Below, piece by piece: positions 38,239 to 48,093 of a stretch of DNA of 64,000 nt. Position numbers and translations under genes: made by a program. Each line of letters opens with the position of its first letter. Position 1 is the first letter of the stretch. This stretch comes from Chersky-840 sp050011815 (GTDB lineage Bacteria > Actinomycetota > Acidimicrobiia > Acidimicrobiales > UBA8190), in contig JBEKIJ010000004.1 of NCBI GenBank assembly GCA_050011815.1, forward strand, positions 1 through 64,000. Direction: 5' to 3'. Below the pieces are notes generated by a model. The model made no database searches. It had not been told where the DNA came from and saw only the letters and a list, made by a program, of their open reading frames with translations.

Positions 38239-39396
38239 ATGGATCGGAACCGGGACCTGACCGACACGGCGGCGGCGAAACCCGAACCGGGCGCCTCCTC
38301 CGGGCACATCCACCGCGGGTTGGCCCAGGTGGACATGGGCGTCCCCTCGGCGTTGGGCGGCCCGGGGGCACCCGCCGCCCCACCGGCGCCGCCGGCGCCC
38401 GACGGCCAGGGGGCCCGGGGCATCCGGACCCGGCTCTACCGGGGGGGATCACTGGTCAAAGAGGACTTCCCGGTCGACGAGATCTCCGACCACCTCGAAG
38501 AGGACGCCGACTGCGTGGTGTGGCTCGACCTGTGCGCGCCCGACAGTGACCAGCTCGCCATCATCGGTACCGAGTTCGGCCTGCACGCGCTGGCCATCGA
38601 GGACGCCCTCGACGAGACGCAGCGGACCAAGATCGACCGCTACAAGACCCACCTCTTCATGTCGGCCCACTCGGCGCTGCTCGATGCGGGATCGGGTGAG
38701 TTGGTCTCCCACGAGATCGCGGTGTTCATCACTCCTCATGCCCTCATCACGGTGCGAAAAGATCCCGGCTTCTCCATCGATCCCGTGGTCGAACGCTGGG
38801 ACGGCTCCGACGACCTGGCCCACTTCGGGGTGTCGTTCCTCTTGTACGGGCTCTTGGACTACCTCGTCGACGGTCACTTCCGCGCCGTGGAGTCGCTCGA
38901 CGAAGCGGTCGAGGCCACCGAGGACGAGCTCTTCGACAACAGCCGGGGCGCCATCGAGAACGTGCAACGGAAGTCCTTCCAGCTCCGAAAGAGCCTGGTG
39001 CTGCTCCGCCGCATCACCTTGCCCATGCGCGAGGTCGTCAACAGCCTGCTGCGCCAGGACCTCGGCATCGTGCCCGAACCGATGGCGCCGTACTACCGCG
39101 ACATCTACGACCACGTCATCCGGGCCACGGAGTGGACCGAGTCGCTGCGGGACCTGGTCACCACGATCGTGGAGACCAACCTGACCGAGCAGGGCAACCG
39201 CATGAACCTGATCATGAAGAAGGTCACCAGCTGGGCGGCGATCATCGCCGTGCCGACGGCCATCACGGGGTGGTACGGGCAGAACGTCCCCTACCCCGGA
39301 TTTGGACGGGACTCGGGGGAGATCACCTCGGCCGTCCTGATCATCGTGTGCGCCGTGGTCCTCTACATGGTGTTCCGGCGCAAGGACTGGCTCTGA
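38239..39396 (+). CDS. corA: CorA-like divalent cation transporter
   Basis: 385 residues from the ATG at 38239, with GGAG upstream. A Pro/Ala-rich disordered leader of about 60 residues precedes the cytosolic funnel domain (about 65-320). Two C-terminal helices follow: SWAAIIAVPTAITGWYGQN and ITSAVLIIVCAVVLYMVF. The pore signature is YGQN instead of the canonical GMN. CorA proteins form pentamers that carry Mg2+ and related ions across the inner membrane. The altered motif may change ion preference. It stands alone, divergent from the MarR operon. Confidence 0.88.
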   Translation: MDRNRDLTDTAAAKPEPGASSGHIHRGLAQVDMGVPSALGGPGAPAAPPAPPAPDGQGARGIRTRLYRGGSLVKEDFPVDEISDHLEEDADCVVWLDLCAPDSDQLAIIGTEFGLHALAIEDALDETQRTKIDRYKTHLFMSAHSALLDAGSGELVSHEIAVFITPHALITVRKDPGFSIDPVVERWDGSDDLAHFGVSFLLYGLLDYLVDGHFRAVESLDEAVEATEDELFDNSRGAIENVQRKSFQLRKSLVLLRRITLPMREVVNSLLRQDLGIVPEPMAPYYRDIYDHVIRATEWTESLRDLVTTIVETNLTEQGNRMNLIMKKVTSWAAIIAVPTAITGWYGQNVPYPGFGRDSGEITSAVLIIVCAVVLYMVFRRKDWL

Positions 39397-39441
39397 GGCG
39401 GCGTCTGTCTCACGCCGATCCTCACCATCCCCGGCGTCGGG

Positions 39442-39693
39442 TCAGACCGATTCGGTCTGGGTGGCGACGGCCTCGACCATGGCGCGCATGGCCCCGACGG
39501 TCTGGAACGTCGCCTTGCGCAACATGCTGTCGGGCACCTCGATCTCGAAGGCGTCCTCGATGGCCAGCATGACGGTCACCGTGGCGTGCGAGGTGAGCCC
39601 GACCCCGTAGAGATCGGTGTCGTCATCGAGTTGGGCCGCGTCGACGGACAGGCGCCCGTGCTCGGCCAAGATGGCTCTGATCGTCTCATCCAT
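39442..39693 (-). CDS. acyl carrier protein-like
   Basis: 83 residues. The carrier helix reads DLYGVGLTSHATVTVMLAIEDAFEIEVPDSML. The Ser of LTSHA is the probable phosphopantetheine site, replacing the usual DSL. The high acidity and the four-helix length agree with a carrier protein. There is no ketosynthase, AMP-ligase or transferase gene beside it, so its acyl partner is unknown. It lies 167 nt downstream of the PAS-GGDEF-EAL gene on the same strand. Confidence 0.88.
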   Translation of the reverse strand: MDETIRAILAEHGRLSVDAAQLDDDTDLYGVGLTSHATVTVMLAIEDAFEIEVPDSMLRKATFQTVGAMRAMVEAVATQTESV

Positions 39694-39860
39694 GGTTTCG
39701 GGGCCTCCTGCCCGTGCTCCGTTGCACTGCCAACGATCCTGTCATCGGCCCCTGCCCACCCGATCTTGAACGGGAACCTGGCCGGGATCGAGGGTGGGGC
39801 GGCGCCGCTCTCGGGGTGGAGTGCCTGGTCAGAGGGGCAGTGAAGCCCGACCGCCAGGGA

Positions 39861-41945
39861 CTAGAGGGCGGCGGGCCCCGGAGTGGCGACCAGGACGCCT
39901 TCGACGGCCTGCTCGAGGAAACGCTGGGCATCGGCAGCTTCGAGCGGTCGGCTGAAGTAGAAGCCCTGCCCGGCATCGCAGCCCTCGTGTCGCAGCTGCA
40001 TCAGTTGCTCGATCGTCTCGATGCCCTCGGCCACCGTCTTGAGCCCCAGGGCGTTCCCGAGCTCGACGAGGGCATGGACCAGGGCGATGCTCGCCTTGTC
40101 GGTGGAGGTCTCGGGGATGAAGGTCCGGTCGATCTTGAGGATGTCCACCGGGAACTGCTGCAGGTAGGCCATCGACGAGTATCCGGTGCCGAAGTCGTCG
40201 ATGGCCAACCGGATGCCGAGGTCCTTGAGGGCGGTGAGCCGGAGGGCCGACTCGCCCGAGTCGCGCATCAGCGTGGTCTCGGTCATCTCGAGGATCAACC
40301 ACGTCGGGTCCAGCCCCGAGCTCTCGAGGGCCATCTTGATCTCGTCGACGAGAGCGGCCGTCTCGAACTGGCGGGGTGACACGTTCACCGACACCGCCGT
40401 CGGCAATCCCGCGTCGTACCAACGACGGGTCTGCAGACAGGCTTCTCTCAGCACGAAGGCGCCGACCTCGACGATGAGGCCCGATTCCTCGAGGGCGGGG
40501 ATGAAGTCGTCAGGGCCCACCACGAGCCCCGAGGGGCGGCGCCAGCGCAACAGAGCCTCCATGCTCTTCACCGTGCCGTCGGTGAGTTCGACCACCGGTT
40601 GGTAGACGAGGAAGAACTCGCCGGCCTCGAGCGCCAGGCGCAGGTCTCGCTCGAGATCGATGCGGGTGCGGAACTCACCGCGCATATGGGGCTCGAAGCG
40701 CATGGCCCGGTTGCGGCCCGCCGCCTTGGCTTCGTACAGCGCCACGTCCGCGTCCATGAGCAGATCCTCGGCCGAGGAGTAGGCCCCCGAGACGATGCCG
40801 ATGCTGGCCGAGATGGTCAACCGGGGCCGTGCCGTGCTGTGCACCGCGAACGGAACGGCCAGCGATTCGAGCAGTCGTCGGGCGGCCGCCTCGGCGTGGT
40901 GCGCTCCCGATCCTTCGACGAGCACCACGAACTCGTCCCCGCCCAGCCGGCCGATCGAGTCCGATTCGCGCAGGGCGCTCTGGAAGCGGACGGCGGCTTG
41001 GCGCAGCACGTCGTCCCCGACGCGGTGCCCGAGCGAGTCGTTGACGTCTTTGAACCGGTCGAGGTCGATGAAGAGCACCGCCCCGTCGTGGCCGGTTCGT
41101 CGTCCCCGCTTCTGCATCTGCTCGATCCGGTCCAGGATCAGCTTGCGGTTGGGCAGTCCGGTCAACGGGTCGCGGGTGGCCAGTCGCTCGAGGGCGTCCC
41201 GGGTCGATCGGAGCTGGGTGATGTTGTGGGCCGACACCGCCAGCCCGTTGACCGTCGGGTCGTCGAGAAGGTTGACGATGCTCAGCTCGCAGGGGACCGG
41301 GACGCCTCCGTCGCGGCGTCGGAGGTTCACCTCGACGATGATCGGCCCCTCCTCGACGGGCCCGCTGTCGAGGGCCGAGTCGAGCGCGGCCCGTAACGCC
41401 GGGCGGTCGGCGGCGACGGCGAGGTCCTCCAGGGGGTGACCCTCGACGAGGGCCTGGTCGTGTCCGAGCATCCGGGTGATCGCCGCCGACACCGACCGCA
41501 CCGTTCCCCTCCCGTCGAGCAGCAAGAGGATGCTGGCCGAGTTGTGGACCAGGGACCGGAACTGCTCGATGTCATTGGTCGCCACCTCCCAACGGCGGCG
41601 TTCGGTGAGGTCCCGCAGACACCAGACGAGCCCGTTGATGGGCTGCTTGCCCACGAGGTTGGCGCCGATGAGCTCGACGAGCTTCCAGCCCGTCGGTGTC
41701 TTGACCCGGAGCTCGATGGGAGAGCCGACGTTTTTGTCCCTGACGCTCACGAGCGACGTGGCGGCCAGTTCGAGGTCCTCGGGATGGAGGAATTCCAGAG
41801 CGCTGAGGCCGACGATGTCGGTGACCGCCAGGCCGAAGATCCGTTCCGCGGCGGGATTGCCCCAGACGAGGCGGCCCTCGGCGTCGGCCACCACGACCGC
41901 GTCGGGCAACTCCAAGGCGAGTCGCTCCAACCACGCAGGTTCCAT
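39861..41945 (-). CDS. PAS-PAS-GGDEF-EAL cyclic-di-GMP protein
   Basis: 694 residues from the ATG at 41945, preceded by GGAAGGGG. Two PAS domains (about 1-120 and 125-245), the first with AVVVADAEGRLVWGNPAAERIFG. GGDEF domain (about 255-420) with RLGGDEF and inhibitory site RESD; EAL domain (about 430-680) with EALLRW, VNVS, EMTET, DDFGTGYSS, ILKID, AEGIE and QGFYFSRP. Both catalytic motifs are intact, so it could make and break c-di-GMP. No membrane helices. PAS domains suggest redox, light or ligand control, but no cofactor residues can be named. Confidence 0.94.
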   Translation of the reverse strand: MEPAWLERLALELPDAVVVADAEGRLVWGNPAAERIFGLAVTDIVGLSALEFLHPEDLELAATSLVSVRDKNVGSPIELRVKTPTGWKLVELIGANLVGKQPINGLVWCLRDLTERRRWEVATNDIEQFRSLVHNSASILLLLDGRGTVRSVSAAITRMLGHDQALVEGHPLEDLAVAADRPALRAALDSALDSGPVEEGPIIVEVNLRRRDGGVPVPCELSIVNLLDDPTVNGLAVSAHNITQLRSTRDALERLATRDPLTGLPNRKLILDRIEQMQKRGRRTGHDGAVLFIDLDRFKDVNDSLGHRVGDDVLRQAAVRFQSALRESDSIGRLGGDEFVVLVEGSGAHHAEAAARRLLESLAVPFAVHSTARPRLTISASIGIVSGAYSSAEDLLMDADVALYEAKAAGRNRAMRFEPHMRGEFRTRIDLERDLRLALEAGEFFLVYQPVVELTDGTVKSMEALLRWRRPSGLVVGPDDFIPALEESGLIVEVGAFVLREACLQTRRWYDAGLPTAVSVNVSPRQFETAALVDEIKMALESSGLDPTWLILEMTETTLMRDSGESALRLTALKDLGIRLAIDDFGTGYSSMAYLQQFPVDILKIDRTFIPETSTDKASIALVHALVELGNALGLKTVAEGIETIEQLMQLRHEGCDAGQGFYFSRPLEAADAQRFLEQAVEGVLVATPGPAAL

Positions 41946-42083
41946 TGCCCCTTCCCAAAGCCGCATCAGAGGCATCGACCTGTGGCCACGCCTTCTGTAC
42001 CCCTGGGGGGCTCTTGCCGGGGGGTTCTCGGCCGGGAGGGCCACCCGAGCCCGTTGGCCCTGGTCAGGGGCTAAGTCCCGGCC

Positions 42084-45000
42084 TCAGGCTCGGGGTCGGT
42101 GCGGCTCGAGCTTCACGGTGGCGATCTGGAACGGGGTCAGGTCGAAGGTGACCGCAGCACCGTGGCTCGGAGCGGGCGCCGTCTCCCGTTCGAGGAGGTC
42201 GGTGAAGGTGGCCCGCCCGAGGTCCCAGGGGGCGCGGAGGGTGACCGGACCGCGTCGTCCCCAGGCCTCGTAGACCCGGACCACCAGGGCCTCGGGATCG
42301 TCGTCGGCGCGTTTGACCGCCTCGACCACGACGTTGGCGGCGTCGACGAAGAGCATCGAGGCACTGGCCGCCGGGGTGCCGGGATGCGGCGTGGTGGGGA
42401 CAGGTCGGAGAGCGACGTTGAGGTCGTAGCCCGCATCGATGACCCCGGCGTCTCGAAGGTCGCCGGCATGGGGGAAGAGACGGTAGGTGAAGCGGTGCGT
42501 GCCACGATCGGCGACGGGGTCGGGCCAGGTGGGGGCGCGCAACAGCGAGAGCCGGATGACGTTGCCCCGGATGTCGTAGCCGTACTTGCAGTCGTTGAGC
42601 AGGGCCACGCCGTATCCGGGCTCGGAGAGGTCGGCCCACTTGTGGGCGCAGACCTCGAAACGGGCCACGTCCCAACTGGTGTTGGCGTGGGTGGGGCGCT
42701 CCACGTGGCCGTACTGGATCTCGTAGGTGGCCCGGGCGCTGCGGACGTCGACGGGGAAGGCCACCTTGAGGAGGCGGTTGGTCTCGTGCCACTGCACCTC
42801 GGTGTCGAACTCGACCACCCGCCCTCCGGCGGCCAGCCGGATCAGCTGGGTGAGGTGAGAACTCCCGAACCGGCGGGTGACCCTGATGGCGGCCCGTAGG
42901 GGGCCCGGTTCCACCAGCTCCATCGACTCGACCTCGTCGATGTCGGTGACCTGGTCGAAGGCGAACCGGTCGATGTCCCAGGCATCGAAGAAATTGGGGT
43001 AGTCGGGGTGGACCTGGAACCGGTTCCCGCGCGCCCCGGGGGCCAGGACCTGGCGCCGGGCCGACTTGTCGAAGACCGACGACAACAGGCCCCGGTCGTC
43101 GAGCTCGATGCGGAGATGGTCGTTCTCGAGCGATCTCCCGTCGCCGGTGACCTCCTGCGCCGGGGCGGGCTCTCCGACGGCGAAGTCGTAGAGGGCGTAC
43201 CCACAGGCGGGCACGGTCGCCTCGAAGAGGGCCCCGCCCTCCGGGGTGCGTTGGACGGGGCCGCGTTGGCCTGACGGGCCGATGGCCACGGTCACGTCGG
43301 CGGCGAGGGCACCGGGGTCCTCGAGCCAGACCAGCTCCTTTCGGGGGTGGGAGAGCGAGTTGAAGACGACGACGGGGTGACGGCGGCCGGTGGTCTCGAT
43401 GGTCCCGGCGTGCCGGGCCAGGGCGTCGTCGGCCAGGTGGCCGGAGTCCCCCAGGATGCGGGCGTGATCGCGAGCGGTGTCGTCGTAGACCCAGTGAATG
43501 CCCGATCCGGGAATGATGTCGTGGAACTGGTGGAGCAGGAGGACCTTCCAGAGGTCGTCGAGCTCCGCTGCCGGGTAGTGGGGCCCCGGTGCCAGGGCGT
43601 TCCACATCTCCGCCTCGCGCAGGGCGAACTCGGCCCGGCGGTTGCCGAGCTTGGTGGCGGCCTGGCTCGTGTAGGTGCCCCGGTGGAATTCGAGATAGAG
43701 CTCCCCCACCCAGACGGCGGGGTCCTCGATCTCGGCCGCGGCCTGGGAGAAGAACCGGCGGGGCCCCTCCATGACGAGACGGGGCAGGCCGTCCACATCG
43801 GCGAGGCGGCGAGCCGACTCGAGCATCTCGGCGGTGGGCCCCCCGCCCCCGTCACCCCACCCGAAGAGATAGAGCGATCGGGTGGCCCGATCGTGGTCCT
43901 TGAAGTTCTCGACACCGAAGCGCAGCTCGCGGGCGCTCATGTTGCCGCCGTAGGTGTCGGCGGGCGGGAAGTGGGTGAAGACGCGGGAGCCGTCGATGCC
44001 CTCCCACAAGAAGCTGTGATGGGGAAGCGTGTTGTACTGGTTCCACGAGAGCTTCTGGGTGAGGAACCAGTCGATCCCGCTCCGGCGCATGATCTGGGGG
44101 AGCGCCGCGCTGTAGCCGAAGACATCGGGCAACCAGACGTCGTTGGTCTCGATCCCGAGCTCGTCTCGGTAGAAGCGCTTGCCGTGGACGATCTGACGGA
44201 CGAGTGACTCGCCCGAGGGGATGTTGCAGTCGGCCTCGACCCACATGCTCCCGGTGGGCTCGAGGCGTCCCTCGGCGATCCGCTGCTTCATCCGGTCCCA
44301 GAGCGTCGGATAGCCGTCGCGCATCCAGGCCAGGTGCTGGGCCTGGGAGACCACGAACCGGTACTCCGGGTAGCGGTCCATGAGCGCGAGCACGGTGCTG
44401 AAGGTGCGGGCGCACTTGCGGATCGTCTCGCGCAGGGGCCACAGCCAGGCGGTGTCGAGATGGGCGTGTCCCACCATGCTCACGGTGTGGGTGCCGGGCG
44501 CGGCGGGCTCGTCCAGCAACGCCGTCAACACCGGCTGGGCCCGGTGCCAGCTGCCTGAGATGTCGGGGAGGTCGAGGAGGTTGCAGGCCTGCTCCAGGCC
44601 CGCACAGAGACGGGCGAAGCGTGGTTCGGTCTCGGGGAGCTCGGTCAGCAGGTCGACGAGGACCCGGAAGTCGTGCCAGAAGCTCTCGAAATCGGGGTCG
44701 CGGACGTGGAGGTGGGCGGACTGGAGCGTGAAGAGGGGCGCGCCCTGCGGTTCGGGTGCCAGCAGCGGCCAGGGGTTGGCGCCGAAGGGGGAGGGCGGGT
44801 TGGCGGCCGACTCGACGAAGAGCTCGATGGCTTCGCCCCCCACCGCGGTCGTGGTGAGGAGGTGGTCACGGTGGTTGGGTGACAGGCCCTGGACGGGACG
44901 ACCGTCGCGCCAGACGAGGGACTCGGCGCCGAACCCGGTCGAACCGGCGTTCCCGATGGTGAAGCCCAGGGCCACCTGTCGCCCCGCCCACTCCGGGGGG

Positions 45001-45230
45001 ACGGTGCCGCGCAGACGGAACCAGGTCGTGTCCCACGACGGTCCCCACGACCCACCGACGGCGAAGGGCTGGTACTCGGCGGTGAGCGCCTCGGCGGCGG
45101 GAACCGGCTCGCCGTGGACGTGGTAGGCCGCCACCTCCAGGGGCGCGGATGGCCCGCGCCGGCGGGGACGGACGAATTCGTTGAGGACCCGAGTGATCCG
45201 GGCGACACGGATCGAGTCCTCCGGTCCCAC
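42084..45230 (-). CDS. alpha-mannosidase, GH38 family
   Basis: 1048 residues. An N-terminal carbohydrate-binding beta domain (about 1-240) is followed by the GH38 catalytic barrel, with SMVGHAHLDTAWLWP (zinc His and Asp) and NDVWLPDVFGYSAALP, whose Asp is the likely nucleophile. A later LLHQFHDIIPGSGI gives another zinc ligand. C-terminal beta domains (about 640-1048) complete the family. No signal peptide, so it is probably cytosolic, working on imported mannosides or mannosylated oligosaccharides. It stands alone between divergent genes. Confidence 0.94.
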   Translation of the reverse strand: MGPEDSIRVARITRVLNEFVRPRRRGPSAPLEVAAYHVHGEPVPAAEALTAEYQPFAVGGSWGPSWDTTWFRLRGTVPPEWAGRQVALGFTIGNAGSTGFGAESLVWRDGRPVQGLSPNHRDHLLTTTAVGGEAIELFVESAANPPSPFGANPWPLLAPEPQGAPLFTLQSAHLHVRDPDFESFWHDFRVLVDLLTELPETEPRFARLCAGLEQACNLLDLPDISGSWHRAQPVLTALLDEPAAPGTHTVSMVGHAHLDTAWLWPLRETIRKCARTFSTVLALMDRYPEYRFVVSQAQHLAWMRDGYPTLWDRMKQRIAEGRLEPTGSMWVEADCNIPSGESLVRQIVHGKRFYRDELGIETNDVWLPDVFGYSAALPQIMRRSGIDWFLTQKLSWNQYNTLPHHSFLWEGIDGSRVFTHFPPADTYGGNMSARELRFGVENFKDHDRATRSLYLFGWGDGGGGPTAEMLESARRLADVDGLPRLVMEGPRRFFSQAAAEIEDPAVWVGELYLEFHRGTYTSQAATKLGNRRAEFALREAEMWNALAPGPHYPAAELDDLWKVLLLHQFHDIIPGSGIHWVYDDTARDHARILGDSGHLADDALARHAGTIETTGRRHPVVVFNSLSHPRKELVWLEDPGALAADVTVAIGPSGQRGPVQRTPEGGALFEATVPACGYALYDFAVGEPAPAQEVTGDGRSLENDHLRIELDDRGLLSSVFDKSARRQVLAPGARGNRFQVHPDYPNFFDAWDIDRFAFDQVTDIDEVESMELVEPGPLRAAIRVTRRFGSSHLTQLIRLAAGGRVVEFDTEVQWHETNRLLKVAFPVDVRSARATYEIQYGHVERPTHANTSWDVARFEVCAHKWADLSEPGYGVALLNDCKYGYDIRGNVIRLSLLRAPTWPDPVADRGTHRFTYRLFPHAGDLRDAGVIDAGYDLNVALRPVPTTPHPGTPAASASMLFVDAANVVVEAVKRADDDPEALVVRVYEAWGRRGPVTLRAPWDLGRATFTDLLERETAPAPSHGAAVTFDLTPFQIATVKLEPHRPRA

Positions 45231-45403
45231 GCCGACCGAGTGTAGTGAGCAGGGTTCGGGCCAGGACTTCCACCGGGGCGACTCCGACCACGCCCTCGGC
45301 TTTCACCGGCCCCGGGCCCGATGTGTCACGGCCTCGTTTCTCACCGGGTAAGCATCAGTTGTGATGACCCCGACCACGCCCCCCTGGCGCCCGAGAGGCC
45401 GGC

Positions 45404-45622
45404 ATGGCCGAGCGTGAGATCGTCAGCATCGTCTGGCACCAGGAGGGCGACCAGGTCGACGTGCACTATCTCGAGGGCGAGCCCGATCGACTCGTCGGGT
45501 CCGAGACCGTGGTGGCCCAGCTCGCCGACAGCGTCCGGCTCACCATCGTGCCCAGTCCCCCCGGCACGATCCGGTGGGCCCGGGACCCCGAGCCGGGGAC
45601 CGAGCCCCCGCCTTCGGACTGA
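45404..45622 (+). CDS. small acidic hypothetical protein
   Basis: 72 residues from the ATG at 45404. The central part VSIVWHQEGDQVDVHYLEGEPDRLVGSETVVAQLADSVRLTIV alternates like a small beta-sheet fold. The ORF is not a shadow of another gene. Function unknown. It is divergent from the GH38 gene and convergent with the NlpC/P60 gene. Confidence 0.6.
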   Translation: MAEREIVSIVWHQEGDQVDVHYLEGEPDRLVGSETVVAQLADSVRLTIVPSPPGTIRWARDPEPGTEPPPSD

Positions 45623-45626
45623 ATTT

Positions 45627-45657
45627 CCGCCACCGCCACCGCCACCGCCACCGCCCC
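45627..45657. repeat. short CCGCCA/CCACCG simple repeat
   Basis: About five consecutive CCGCCA-like hexamers lie in the 54-nt gap between two convergent genes. It is likely slippage-derived, with no clear function. Confidence 0.8.
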
Positions 45658-45676
45658 CGGCAACGGCCCCCCTCGG

Positions 45677-46864
45677 CTAGGTGGCCGTCGGGCTCGGGGA
45701 CACGGGGGGGACGACCGGGGCGCCGAAGCCCACGAGGCCCGTGGCCCACAGGGGTGCGTAGCTCACCACCGATCCCGTGCTCGGGGCCTCGAGGACGAGC
45801 CCCTGGCCGACGTAGATGGCGACGTGCTGCACCGACGTGGTGCCGTCGTTCCAGAAGACGAGGTCCCCGGGCTGCACCGCCGCGGCGGGCACCGGGGTGA
45901 CGGCGTCGTACTGGTCCTGGGCCGTCCGGGGCAGGGTGATGCCGGCCTTGGCGTAGGCCCACTGCACGAGCCCCGAGCAGTCGAAGCCTGCGCTCGGGTC
46001 CGGCAAGGGTGTCTCTCCTCCCCACACGTAGGGGACGCCGATCTCCAGGGCGGCGGCCCAGATGGCAGAAGAGATGGCTGGGGGGAGCGCGGCCGAGGTC
46101 TTGTCGGTCAGGACGGCGGCCCCCCCGGCGGACTGGGCGGCCAGATAGCCCGGCGCGGTGGGGTCGTTCCCCGCGCTCAGGGCCACCAGGGAGGCCTGCT
46201 GTTGGGATGCGGCGGAGGTGGCCAACTGGCGGGCCGTGGAGATCTGGGTGAGCGCGGCCTGGACCCTGGTCTCGGCCGCCCCGAGGGTGGCGTCGGCCGC
46301 GGCCAGGGTGCGGACGTCGAGCTCGTAGGTGGCCGCCACCGCCGAGGTGTTGGCGATGGCCACCTGCTCGTACTCGGTGGTGGCGGCGGCCGCGTTCGTG
46401 CTCGACAAGGGGATGTCGGTGATGTCGGTGAGGGGGATGCCGCCCATGTAGGCGATGAGGGCATCGGCCCGGAGGCGCTGGCGGGCGGCCTCGAGCCGTG
46501 TCTGGGCGGCAGCCACCTGCGCCCGCTTGGCCACCTCCTCCTGTTGGAGGGTGCCGAGCTGGGCCGTGGTCGCCTCGTAGGTCTCGGCCAGCTGGTCGAG
46601 GAGTGCCCCGGTGTTGGTGATCTGGGTCTGGAGGGCGGCCATCTGCTGAGCCTGCGCCGCTTTGAGGGTGACAGGGACCGGTCCGGTCGTCGTCGTGGTC
46701 GACGACGACGACGTCGAGGTGGTGGTGGTCGGCCCCGGGTGGGCGCTGGCCGGTGTCGGGGCCAGGGTGATCCCTCCCACCAGCGCGGCCGCCAGCAGGG
46801 TCACCCGAAGCGCACGGGTCGGCATCGACACGGTGGAGCGAACGATATGGGGCAAGATCGGCAT
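45677..46864 (-). CDS. secreted NlpC/P60 peptidoglycan hydrolase
   Basis: 395 residues (382 if the ATG at 46825 is used). Signal peptide ending at ASAHPG, a Thr/Ser linker, a long coiled coil (about 65-235), and an NlpC/P60 domain (about 265-380). Cys is in FDCSGLVQWAY and His in QHVAIYVGQG. The third catalytic position, usually His in EAPHTG, reads Ser here (EAPSTG). The layout is that of RipA-like cell-wall endopeptidases, which cut stem peptides during division. Its 5' end lies near the divergent cyclase gene start. Confidence 0.9.
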   Translation of the reverse strand: MPILPHIVRSTVSMPTRALRVTLLAAALVGGITLAPTPASAHPGPTTTTSTSSSSTTTTTGPVPVTLKAAQAQQMAALQTQITNTGALLDQLAETYEATTAQLGTLQQEEVAKRAQVAAAQTRLEAARQRLRADALIAYMGGIPLTDITDIPLSSTNAAAATTEYEQVAIANTSAVAATYELDVRTLAAADATLGAAETRVQAALTQISTARQLATSAASQQQASLVALSAGNDPTAPGYLAAQSAGGAAVLTDKTSAALPPAISSAIWAAALEIGVPYVWGGETPLPDPSAGFDCSGLVQWAYAKAGITLPRTAQDQYDAVTPVPAAAVQPGDLVFWNDGTTSVQHVAIYVGQGLVLEAPSTGSVVSYAPLWATGLVGFGAPVVPPVSPSPTAT

Positions 46865-46925
46865 GTTAGGTGGACCACGTCACCTGCGTTATCCAGGCCT
46901 TCTGCCCGTCGGGCATGCTGGACCG

Positions 46926-48026
46926 GTGACCGACGCACCACGGCTCCCCGAGGCCGAGGAGCTCGAGCGGCTGGGCCTGTATGCCCCCGGTGCCGCCGAC
47001 GCCGCCGATCGCCTCGAGCTGATTCGGTACGTGATGGCCCGGGGGGCCACCGTCGAGGACGTGGCGGCCGCGACGAACCTGGGCGAACTGGCGCTCGACA
47101 TGAATCTGCGGCCCCGCATGGGGACCACCCTGGGAGAGGTCGTCGAGGCGTCGGGCATCGAATGGTCCCAGGCGCAGCGCCTGCTGAGGGCCCTGGGCCT
47201 CTCGACCGATCCCGAGGTGTCGACCACGGCCGGCGAGGCGGACGCGGTCCGCCTCATCGCGGTGGCGTCCAAGGACCTGCTGGGCGAAGAGGCGACCATG
47301 CAGCTCGCCCGGGTGGCGGGCAATGCCATGGCCCGGGTGGCGGAAACGCTCGTCGGTGTCTTCCGGCTCCGGGTCGAGCTGCCGCGCCGCGACGCCGGGA
47401 CCCGGTATGTCGAGGTCGTGAAGGACTACGCCGACATGGCCCAGACGTTGCTTCCTGCCTTTGTCGGCACGCTCGATGCGTTGCTGCGCCGTCAGATCGT
47501 GGCGGTGGCCGAGCGGATGTGGTCGACCGACGAAGAGCGATCGGCCGTGACGCTGCCGCGTACGGTGGGATTTGTCGATCTCGTCGGGTACACCGAGACG
47601 ACGGCGGCACTCTCTGTCCGTCAGCTCACCGAAGTGCTCATGGACTTCGACAACCGCACGGCGGACGTGGTGGCGCACGGAAACGGCCAGATCGTGAAGA
47701 CCATCGGAGACGAGGCCATGTTCGTCACCGAGGACGTTGCCGATGCCTGTCGCATTGCCCTGGACCTGGTGGAGGCGGCCGGCGGGGAGCTGCCTCCGGT
47801 CAGGGTGGGGCTCGCCCGCGGCGATGTGGTCTCGGTGATGGGTGATCTGTACGGGCCCGACGTCAACCTGGCCGCCCGGCTGGTGGCCGTCGCCGATCCG
47901 GGCACCGCCGTCGTCTCCGCCGAGGTCCGGGCGGCTGCCCCGAGCGACCTCCGTTTCGAACGACTGGCTCCTCTCACCCTCAAAGGCTTCTCCACGTCTG
48001 TGGATGCGTATCGACTGCACCGGTGA
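46926..48026 (+). CDS. class III adenylate/guanylate cyclase with N-terminal regulatory region
   Basis: 366 residues from the GTG at 46926. The N-terminal 190 residues are helical (VEDVAAATNLGELALDMNLRPRMG... contains an HTH-like stretch). The catalytic domain (about 200-366) has metal Asp in VGFVDLVGYTE, IVKTIGDEAMF (substrate-binding Lys/Asp region) and VNLAARLVAVADPGT. It should make cAMP or cGMP in the cytosol. The N-terminus resembles the helical region found in actinobacterial cyclases linked to pH or fatty-acid sensing, but that is only a resemblance. Confidence 0.9.
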   Translation: MTDAPRLPEAEELERLGLYAPGAADAADRLELIRYVMARGATVEDVAAATNLGELALDMNLRPRMGTTLGEVVEASGIEWSQAQRLLRALGLSTDPEVSTTAGEADAVRLIAVASKDLLGEEATMQLARVAGNAMARVAETLVGVFRLRVELPRRDAGTRYVEVVKDYADMAQTLLPAFVGTLDALLRRQIVAVAERMWSTDEERSAVTLPRTVGFVDLVGYTETTAALSVRQLTEVLMDFDNRTADVVAHGNGQIVKTIGDEAMFVTEDVADACRIALDLVEAAGGELPPVRVGLARGDVVSVMGDLYGPDVNLAARLVAVADPGTAVVSAEVRAAAPSDLRFERLAPLTLKGFSTSVDAYRLHR

Positions 48027-48093
48027 ACGATCCGGGCGACTCTCCGCATCCTCGGTGACATAGCCTGACCACCAGTCATCGAGAAGGGGCGAG

